From contig JAFCMP010000004.1 in the NCBI GenBank assembly GCA_017506865.1, forward strand, positions 372,001 to 436,000: DNA of 64,000 nt, written 5' to 3'. A program made the position numbers and the translations under genes. How positions within the stretch are numbered: position 1 is the first letter of the stretch; every line of letters starts with the position of its first letter. Below, one piece after another: positions 57,001 to 64,000 of the stretch. Under the pieces are notes generated by a model. That model was not told the origin of the DNA and did no database searches. It saw nothing but the letters and a program-made list of their open reading frames with translations. This stretch comes from Tribonema minus (taxonomy: Eukaryota; Sar; Xanthophyceae; Tribonematales; Tribonemataceae).

Positions 57001-60000
57001 CAGAGCGCGCATGTTCGCATCTCTGCGATTGTGGAGCTGACCTGCTTTGGTGTATTTCTTGCTGCAGGCCTGCACCATCAGGACGACACCATGCCTCCTC
57101 GGTCTTTCCGTAGTTCATTTCTTCAACTTGAACAGTGCTGCTTTGGAATGCGCGCACATGTTCGTGTCACTACGCCCGTGCAACTGACCTGCATTGGTGT
57201 AGTTCTCATTGCAAGCCTGCACCATCAGGACAGTCCCAGCCCTTCTCGTCACTCTACTCTGCATGTCTTCAACTCCAGCTATCCTGCTTTTTTCAAGTGC
57301 GTGTTCGCATCTCTGCGCTTGTGCAACTGACCTGCATTGGTGTAGGTATCACTGCAGGCCTGCACCATCAGGACAACACCATCCCTCCTCATCACTCTGA
57401 ACTTCATTTCTTCAACTCCAGCACTCCTACTTCAAGTGCACGTTCGCTCTCCGCGGTCGTGGAGCTGACCTGCATTGGTGTAGTTCTCACTGCAGGCCTG
57501 CACCATCAGGACAGTACCATCCCTCCACACCACCCTGTATTGCGCATCGTATCTGGCTCCCGCCTTGCCCGACTCCACGCGAGCCAGCACCTCGCCCTGA
57601 CATGCACAAGCGGATGATTGGGAACCCAGAAAAGTCAGAAACTGCCTACCATAAAAAAAACAAAGGATAGTTTCAGATTGTCAAACGCTGGCGAAGAAAT
57701 ATGCTTGAGAAAGGGGGCCTGGACAAGAACCAAATCTGGCTCACCAGCATGCATGATGTCAACAACAGCAGCAGCAACGGATCATGCATGCGCAGGCAGA
57801 TGTGCAAAAAAAGCTGTGCTGCGGAAATCATTGACGTCGCTGGTCTTCAGACGAACTGCAGTGGGGTGAACCGACAAGTCTGGGCATGAGATGCGGAATT
57901 GACTCGGGATCCTACACATTGTACATTGCAGCACCCCAGCAGCATGGTGTCCATTTTAGTGTCGTACTCTGCCGCGAAAACCTTGTGTCGTTCTCTGCCG
58001 CGCCACCATGTAGCTCATCGGCAAGTTCTGTTGAACTTCAGTGCAACTTCAACTCGCCACGTCGTCTGGATCATACACATTGTACACGGCAGCACTTCAG
58101 CAGCGAGGACTCCTTAATATCGTACTCTGCCGCGATATTCATTAGCTCCATCGGCAAGTTCTGTTGAACTCCAGTGCAACTTCAACACTTCTGTTGAACT
58201 CAGTTCTGTTGAACTCCAGTGCAACTTCAACTCACCACGTCATCGGGGTGCATGCGCCTAATCCCATCCGTGTAACCAAGCGGCTCGTCCCAGTCCTTGT
58301 CAAACAGCCAGTACATGTGCCTGAGGCAGCGCGACAGTGGAGCAGCACACCCATGCGTCACTTCAAGTACTTGCAAAAGACAACTTCAAGTGTTGCACAC
58401 CCAGTAACAATGTGTACAAGGCAGCGGCGAAGCAGACGGCAGCACGACCATGCTTGAGAATAATGAACTTCAACTGGGGCACACGTCACGCGTCTGCACC
58501 AAACTTCAACAGTTGCTATCCGGTCGGCAGCGCGTGTCCTACCCACATTCATGCATGAGCAGGAAGAACGGCCGCTGAGTGGTGCACACAGTCCAAGGTT
58601 TGTGCATACTTCAAGCAGTGGCAATGGTGCGTGGTGCAGCATTGCGATGATGCTCAAAGAAGGGATACTTCAAACCATGACACGAAGCGCTGTATTGCGA
58701 TGCTGCTGAATAGTGCTGATATTGCGTTCATGGCGACGCGCTGACATCTACAAGGTACCAGCACTCGCCTACTACACCACAGGCCGCCGTACAGGTGCGT
58801 CATTTCAAAACTGAGGTTGTTGATGAAGTTGCACAAGACAGCAATTTAAAGCGGAGGGTCAATAAACCTAAACCCGATGTCTTGGGCTCTCGCACACGTA
58901 CCAGGCGAACGACCACTGCATATTCTGCTCGGCCAAACACAGCTGCCGAGTCGCAGTCTCTCCTTCTCCAACATGCTTCAGGGTACGGTCCTTGAAGTAA
59001 CACATGCTGTTGTGACACTGCCGTGCGCGGTGCTGACGCATCACCCATAGCGAGAAAGTGGCGCGTGCACCAAGCTACTCGGCGCAATATGACTGGATAC
59101 AGCGCCTGTCTGATTTGAAGTTCGACAGCACATTCATTCATCACCAAGTGAGGGGGGCAAACAATACACTCAAACAGCCACTGTGTAGGGACGTCACCTG
59201 TTCCATTTGATCTCGCCAGTATCCAGATTCAGATCCCAGCACCCCAATTTGGTTGTGTCAATCGCCTTGAGGATACCATCCGACCTGAAGCTTTCATCTT
59301 CGGCTGTCCGAACCAGCAAAAAACAACAAACAGCAGCGCAGGCAGTGGTACGTCAGCTGTGATGGCGGTGCTGCTCCAGGCAGAGACCGTGCTACTGAGG
59401 CTCTATGCATGTTGAAGGATCTGATTTTGACGTGGATGAGGGCTGCGCCCTGCAGCCTCTGCGGGTACATGCATAATATGTACACACGTGCTTCAAAATA
59501 TGATGTGATCACATCTAAAGCACATCGAGCATAAAACAGTGGCTCAATTGAATGCTTGTCAATTCGCTCGCAAGCTTTGTGCAAGTGCAAACCCTAATCA
59601 TAGGTTATGGCATCGCTCAGTCTTTGCAACTGCGCTGAGCACCGGTGGCCACGCTTCATGTGCGCAATGGCCAGAGCAGATCAAGGCCACGGCGCTGAGG
59701 CGTCCCGCAGCAGCGTTGAAACAAGGCTCTGCAGTATCTGTCAGCTGTCGCTTTAGTTGGCAGTAACTTTGTGGACGCTTTGCACGAGCACTCGTGCTGC
59801 TCAATAGCAAAGCACTGACATACTATAATTTGCATTGATACCGTACTAGCAAAGTTTGAGATATTGAATCTGATCGGCTGAGTGGATGTTCACTGAGGCC
59901 ATCCAAGTCCACTGCCTGGGTAGGCCACGCCGCTTTCAGCATGGTCCGGTCAGTTTTCACTGAGGCCATCCAAGTTTGTTGCGTGAACAGGCTACATGCG

Positions 60001-61145
60001 TCGATATCGATGCAGCAGCGCCGTCACAACATGAAGGCACTTGCGGCTCACCATCCCTTGTCACCTGGAGCTCTACGATCTTTTGATTCGTTTTCATCAG
60101 AGGCAGCGCCACTCGCTAGGCATGGCAGCCCAGGGGAGCAGCACCAGTGTGTTGGCAGCTGTCATGTGCAGCATGGCTCAAGACACCAGCGCTTTTGTCG
60201 CGCAGGACGTCGTGCTGAGTGACCAGCGCGATGATGAATGCTGTTCCGACCTCCTGCTCGTACATTGAATGCACTACATGGGCTTTTGCTGAAATCCGGA
60301 AAGAGCCCTGGGAAAGCCATCCAGAGATATAAGCGAAGTGCAAAAAACAGCTAAAAGCCAATACAGGCAGCGGTGCTCAGTGTTGACTTTGCTGCAGAAA
60401 TGCTATCACAAGTACTGTCGTCGTCTTGCTATTTGCTGTGAGACTGGCTTGTGGGAAGTTCATCATGCAGGAGCGGTTTTCCCATGCACAAGTGCTGGAC
60501 TGAGGCAATAGGCCCAACCGTTGCCGCGCATGTGTGTCCTCTGATATGTCATGATATGCAACAACATCACAGCTGTGTCTTGACGCCTTCAGCACTGAAG
60601 TCAGTGCTTCTACTGATCATTGCTATATGCAGCTAATGCAACATGCAAGCACCTCACTGCTTATACCCTTGGTAGGGTATGCCGAGAGCTGCTGGTGTAA
60701 AATGCCTGGCTAAAACTGTGTTGTCTTGATCCCTGCAGCATGCTGCTGCTTCTGCACAACGAACAGGCAATGCTCCTGATGCATCACCTTCCAATCAAGT
60801 ACTGGGTAAGCCTTGACAAGTTCGATGTGCATTGCTTCATGAGGTGCTTCGAGCGCCAAGAAAAGTAGGTGAATTTCACCCTGATGTGTGATGTCGCGCC
60901 CTGACTGCACACTAAAAGATTACGCTATGGTGATGATTACTCGATCGGCATTGAGTGTGCACAGAAGAAGCAAGAAACGCCTGTTGTTGTCAACCCTGCA
61001 GTCGAACGTTGTACCAGAATTGTGTACCTGGATGCACAAGGCCAGCATGCCGTTGCTCCGTGAGCCGCTCCAGCGCCGCCTTTGCAGCTGCCACGCGAGC
61101 AGCGTCCATCGCTGGCTCCGGCATTTCGTGCGATTGCGATGCCAT
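42081..61145 (-). CDS. Hybrid PAS sensor histidine kinase, 19 exons, 991 residues
   Basis: Exons: 61145-61028, 59303-59198, 58320-58236, 57596-57470, 56014-55946, 55679-55576, 54568-54510, 53302-53290, 52460-52308, 51342-51199, 50096-50005, 48928-48755, 48018-47989, 47220-46959, 46513-46430, 45592-45548, 44882-44813, 44397-44306, 43229-42081. All junctions are in phase (2976 bp). The start ATG follows an in-frame TGA. Domains: PAS-PAC about 50-195 (CWDLNLDTGEIKW, GTVMDITELK); HisKA with phospho-acceptor His220 (ISHEIRNPLQG); HATPase with N-box SNAVKF (Asn358), G1 DTGRG (387-391), G2 GSGLGL (416-421); receiver with acidic pair 505-506, phospho-acceptor Asp550 (ILDVHMPK), Thr578, Lys600; Ala-rich tail 610-991. 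No membrane segment is seen, so it is probably a soluble sensor; the ligand is unknown. The exon 17 donor is GC. Confidence 0.92.
43637..43985. repeat. Tandem duplication, about 181-bp period, in the last histidine kinase intron
   Basis: Two diverged units, from about 43637 and 43818, share CTGACAA, CATTTGACCTG, CGCATGTCC or AGCATGTCC, TATGGTTTCA, CAGACTTTA and GCTGGCATCAGGTCTGGTGTG. Neither holds an obvious splice junction of the kinase. Confidence 0.75.
46260..46513 (-). repeat. Duplicated tail of histidine kinase exon 15
   Basis: The exon 15 end with its donor (plus-strand GTGACGCACATGTTCAAACT at 46421) has a copy 118 bp downstream in gene sense (46303), with about 55 bp of exon-like sequence (GCGCCGTCGTTGACCATCTT) and adjoining intron. 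The copy lacks the exon head. Confidence 0.75.
47989..48018 (-). other. 30-bp microexon (histidine kinase exon 13) encoding the G2 box
   Basis: It is bounded by CCCTGCAG and GTGAGT. Flanking exons 12 and 14 both break two bases into a codon, and the 30 bp restores GSGLGLAIC, the expected G2 box between the F-box region and GGSVSF. Without it the protein would lack the G2 ATP-lid motif but stay in frame. Confidence 0.9.
50690..51250 (-). repeat. Decayed tail copies of histidine kinase exon 10
   Basis: The true exon end (51199-51260, minus strand SVSRIFSSS) has a good copy at 50855-50935 (SVSRIFSSS again, donor AAG|GTACAC), a poorer one at 50695-50745 and a fragment near 51050-51090. The copies include donor-like ends and shared intron strings (CAAAGTACAT, ATACATTWCA), at irregular spacing. 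Confidence 0.7.
51775..52330 (-). repeat. Decayed tail copies of histidine kinase exon 9
   Basis: The exon 9 end and donor (plus-strand ACCTGGTGATGCGCACACTCC, from 52306) recurs at about 51776 (about 50 bp, best preserved), 52008, 52105 and 52207 with CCTG.TGATGG-like strings. Intron strings such as AAGTACATG.AATACAGTA are shared. Confidence 0.7.
53290..53302 (-). other. 13-bp microexon (histidine kinase exon 8) in the H-box
   Basis: The sequence is TTGGTGCAG, then AAATCCACTCCAG, then GTAAGC. Exon 7 ends ...ISHEI plus two bases and exon 9 starts with a complete Gly codon (GILSNTQ). The 13 bp supplies R-N-P-L-Q, giving ISHEIRNPLQGILSN, the H-box consensus. Both phases fit. Skipping it would shift the frame right after the phospho-acceptor His. 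Confidence 0.9.
53421..54498 (-). repeat. 539-bp tandem duplication filling a histidine kinase intron
   Basis: 53421-53959 and 53960-54498 are direct copies with about eight to ten differences, so recent. Together they make up most of the intron between exon 7 (54510) and the 13-bp exon 8 (53302). The second copy ends 11 bp from the exon 7 donor. Confidence 0.9.
54937..55034 (-). repeat. Dispersed repeat, reversed copy
   Basis: It matches 27173-27275 (about 90%, opposite orientation) and more weakly 60030-60102. The core is GAGCTCTACGATCTTTTGAT, with GGCACTTGCGGCT-like flank strings. The family is unknown, and no terminal repeats were seen. Confidence 0.7.
56450..57535 (-). repeat. Array of about eight copies of the histidine kinase exon 4 tail, about 142 bp apart
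   Basis: Units occur at about 56456, 56598, 56740, 56896, 57038, 57184, 57327 and the true exon end at 57470. Each has, in minus-strand sense, a TTGAAGTTGAAG-like string, then about 60-70 bp resembling the exon end (DGTVLMVQACSENYTNA, with variants such as CSESYANA), then a CAG|GTCA donor and about 50 bp of intron. The seven extra units lack the exon head and a canonical acceptor. Substitutions differ between units, so they are of graded age. Confidence 0.9.
57905..58235 (-). repeat. Tandem units beside histidine kinase exon 3
   Basis: Two units, from about 57909 and 58071 (about 162 bp apart), share GGATC.TACACATTGTACA, GCAGCAC, GTACTCTGCCGCGA and ATCGGCAAGTTCTGTTGAAC. The unit boundary holds ACTCGCCACGTCGTC, a decayed form of the exon 3 end and donor (ACTCACCACGTCATC, 58230). 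Short CAACTTCAACT runs follow. Confidence 0.7.
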
Positions 61146-63928
61146 ACTTCACGAGGCCATGCGCCAAGAGAAATGTGTTGCGACCCCGACTGCCAGCGCC
61201 GAACCGCGTAGAGTGCAATCAGCCGATCAGTGTCGCATCAGCAGCAGCAGAGCCGGTTGCTCGCCTGCCATGCCTCAATACTCGCGCCAGTGATACTCCA
61301 GTGATACTTCGATGTCAAAGTGCAACCAGCGAAGCGAAAGCTCGATGAAGATCAAGCCATCCCGACAATGACTGCAGGTGGTTCGACGTACCACGCTCGC
61401 CTTGCTTCCACCGCTCCTCCTCGCACACTACCTCTCGTTCGTAATTGCAGTAGGCCTTTCGCCAACCGAAGGGTCACACAACTTGAAGTGTGACTTTTTT
61501 TGTTGAAGTGCAGAAGCTCGCGTGCGTTACTCTCATACTGCGGCCGAGAAGGTCCACCACCCGCTCGATCAGCAACATGGCGGAGGAGGAGGTTTTATGA
61601 GGCCGATCAGACCGATCAGGACGGAGGATGCTCACCAGATCCACTTCGTTGCAGAATTACCTATTGCCGGACATGACTCAGCTTCATTGGCGCGGTCCAT
61701 ATTGCTTGTACGCACTGTCCACACTGCCCTGCTGTTAGCGGGGCTCACGGTCGCTGGGCTGCCTCAAATGGAGGCTGCCTGCATCAGCACCCTGCAGTGA
61801 GCACGCACCAACAGCTGCTTCGGACGGCGAGACAGCGACAAGCTGAAAGAGGAGGACATCTCTCGGTGTTTCAGTGAGGCTGTTTATGTGGGTGTGCAGG
61901 TCTTCAGGCAGTCGGCGTGAGCCTAGCATGATGCCTCGTGTTTCATCTTGACGTACTGTGCAAGCAGCGCCTTGTCTGCATGCAATGCCAGAAGCTGCGA
62001 CCATGTCATTGTCAGTGCCAGCTACGCTACCTCCGGAGTCCGCAAGTGACTGAGATGATGGCCGACAGCTGCTTGTCAAGCGTCTTGAAGTATGGAATGC
62101 ACATCAGGCATCTAATGCAGTTCCAAGGCAGATAACAGCAGCACAGTTTGGCTCAGCATGTCCAGGCATTGTGAGTCTCAAATGAGCGCCGCACACAAAA
62201 AACAATGTCGGTGAGTTTGCAACTGACCTCAACTGCTGAAGTCAGTGCATGGTGACGTTCCCGTGGATGATGTGCTGGAATGGATGCGACAGTCGATGAT
62301 TGATGGCTTGCTGCAACAGTCGCGTCCCAAAATCAAACACCTGCACGCAGCAGCGCCTACAGTGTGCCCTGAACATGTTGTACTGCTACGGCACAGCAAA
62401 TCAGCATTTGCAGCTTATACAATGCCCTGTTTCAACCAAATTATGCAGAACAATGTTTCACTGCAACTCCAGGATCATGCTGCGCCAGCAAGTGGCTGAG
62501 CATATCCTGACGGGTCATATTCAACTCAAATAGAAAGCGTGTTTGTCCAGCCTGCCCATGTGTGAACATATGGCGTCCATGATGATGCCATGATGATGCA
62601 CATTGCCATGAATGCAGTATGGGGATGCCATCCACATTGACTACTGCACTCAATGCGAGAGAGCTGCTACACGGCGTCAACTACATGCCACAGTGGAGGG
62701 TATGGCTTGTATCCCTCTACACCATATGGGACTGCAATGCGACCACTCAACAAACATCCTGACAGGCAATTGCTCCAGTCATGTAGCCACAGCAATGTAT
62801 GTGTGGAAGCAGAGTGCAGTTGCAACGTGAACAGAGCTTGGGGACGCATGCTGATAGCTTCTAAAGCTATGTTGACTGCAGCAGCATCGGTGGCGTGCCA
62901 CAGCAGGCAATGCCCAGGATTGTGATGTGTCCATAAAAACCGCATGACATTGACTGCATGGTAGGTATGTAGGTGCTACTAATAGGTCTAGACAGGCCTG
63001 CTCTAAAAAACTACTGCCATGATACATGTGCAACCATGCTAAAACACGCAGGCAAACGCGAGATACGCACACACATGCAGCACAAGCGGGAGTCGCTCAA
63101 AGCACGGCGGCAGCGGGACTGCAGATCTCGTAGCTCTGTAACGTGCGTCGGTGTCATTACATTACTTGAAGTTGCGCTGGTCTGCGCCAGCGCTCCCTGA
63201 CGCTTACAAACGGCTTGTCACATGCGCAATACTTACACGTCGTCAGGGGTCAAAGCTTACCGAAGCTGGTTCGCTGCGTGCGTCATGGCCGGCTCTCCGG
63301 GCAAGCGCCCTGCGACACTGGCTCTGTGATACACAGCGCCCCCCCCCCCCCCCCCTCCCCCCCAATTGCCGGCCACCTCCGCCAGCTCCTGGCACAACAC
63401 TGCTCCCCCCCCCCCCCCCATCCCGGCACATCATCAACAATTGCGGTATTGCTGGGGCTCACGAACATACTGTCCCTTCCTGATGCTGCCGCGGCCCCAT
63501 CCCGCCTAGGCTGCCGGGCCCGCTTTCCCAGACACATAACCCCCCCCACCACTCACCACGATGCCAGCAGCAACAGACGCGCATGCCTCAGTGGTATGTT
63601 TACCTCCACCGCTGAGAGACGCCGCCTACCCCCCCGACCCAATGCCCCCTGCGCCAGCACCACACGCGCGCCCTAGTTGAGGCCGCGGTGGCGTCAGTGC
63701 TCAGCGTGCGCCAGGTATGTACGTATACCCCCTCTGAGATGTGCTCCCCCCTCCGCACCCTTGCCGTCTGCGCCAGCACCAGCCGCAACTCGCCTCAGTG
63801 GCACTTCTTCAGGTCCTCAAGACCCGCACAGGCGTTGATGCCGGGGGGATGAAGGTACCCCCCCCCCCCCCCCCCCAACCCCCCAACACCCCGCGCCAGC
63901 CCCCCAGACGCGCAGCGCGCCGCCGCCC
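61146..63928. other. Upstream region of the histidine kinase; no gene confirmed
   Basis: A minus-strand frame ending near 62456 (TRFLFELNMTRQDMLSHLLAQHD, after acceptor-like CATGGGCAG) could be a last exon of another gene, but no partner exon was found. A plus-strand frame 62245-62499 overlaps it. C-runs occur at 63339-63363, 63404-63420 and 63859-63877. Confidence 0.35.
63339..63420. repeat. Homopolymer C tracts
   Basis: Two almost pure poly(C) stretches of more than 15 bases each lie within 80 bp, with further ones at 63859-63877. Their lengths may be unreliable in the assembly. Confidence 0.9.
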
Positions 63929-64000
63929 TCAGTGGTACTTCTTCAGGTCGTCGATGCCCGCGGTCGCGTTGATGCTCATGATGCGCACGCGGTGCATGCT
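63929..64000 (-). CDS. Last exon of an unidentified gene, cut by the window edge
   Basis: A minus-strand frame enters from the right edge and ends HRVRIMSINATAGIDDLKKYH then TGA (63931-63929). A diverged copy of the last 16 or so codons plus stop (INACAGLEDLKKCH) lies at about 63795-63840, and a shorter trace near 63588. The tail duplication parallels the acyltransferase. The family cannot be told from this fragment. Confidence 0.5.
   Translation of the reverse strand, partial: SMHRVRIMSINATAGIDDLKKYH

Noticed and set aside
56450-57535. CRISPR-like array
   Set aside because: The units are about 142 bp, diverged, match a neighbouring exon tail, and have no short identical repeats with unique spacers.
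1-64000. tRNA or rRNA genes
   Set aside because: No cloverleaf with conserved A and B boxes and no rRNA core sequence was recognised by eye. A covariance-model search (for example with tRNA and rRNA models) would be decisive.

Overview
The window is nuclear DNA of a eukaryote, most likely a unicellular or simple alga; I cannot place it more precisely. The reasons are spliceosomal introns in most genes, including three GC-AG introns, an ER-type lysophospholipid acyltransferase, a PAS hybrid histidine kinase, a Crinkler-like kinase, an RLE-class LINE and a hAT element. Base composition is near 50% GC, with local GC-rich genes and AT-rich islands. There are no bacterial-style operons.

Layout. 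1-2788 (+): 3' part of an ankyrin-repeat gene, with decayed copies of its middle exon head in the intron. 2789-5767: gene-poor, with tandem repeats. 5768-7734 (-): gene of unknown function (gene X). 8557-18112 (+): a Crinkler-like kinase in six exons. Its introns hold an antisense gene (gene Y, 10009-10568), a 94-bp LINE 3' fragment with target-site duplications, and an 809-bp hAT element with 8-bp target-site duplications. 18330-21674 (-): a LINE bounded by a perfect 12-bp target-site duplication. 24272-28310 (-): a four-exon acyltransferase. 28896-30053 (+) and 35948-37070 (+): an intronless leucine-rich protein gene and its broken paralogue. 30399-33842: two 336-bp direct repeats around a coiled-coil, 28-residue-repeat protein gene. 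35084-35818 (+): an intronless gene with a TATA box. 42081-61145 (-): a 19-exon hybrid histidine kinase. The right edge holds the end of another minus-strand gene.

The histidine kinase could be assembled exon by exon. Every junction is in phase, the total is 2976 coding bases (991 residues plus stop), and the order is PAS-PAC, HisKA, HATPase and receiver, then an Ala-rich tail. Two exons are tiny: 13 bp, inside the H-box, and 30 bp, carrying the G2 ATP-binding box.

The most striking feature is a recurring architecture. Next to many exons lie tandem, decayed copies of just one exon edge plus the adjoining intron. In the histidine kinase one exon tail is present about eight times at about 142-bp spacing. 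In the acyltransferase and the right-edge gene the stop-codon segment itself is repeated downstream. This suggests a local duplication process focused on exon-intron boundaries, and it produces many decoy splice sites and occasionally new coding potential.
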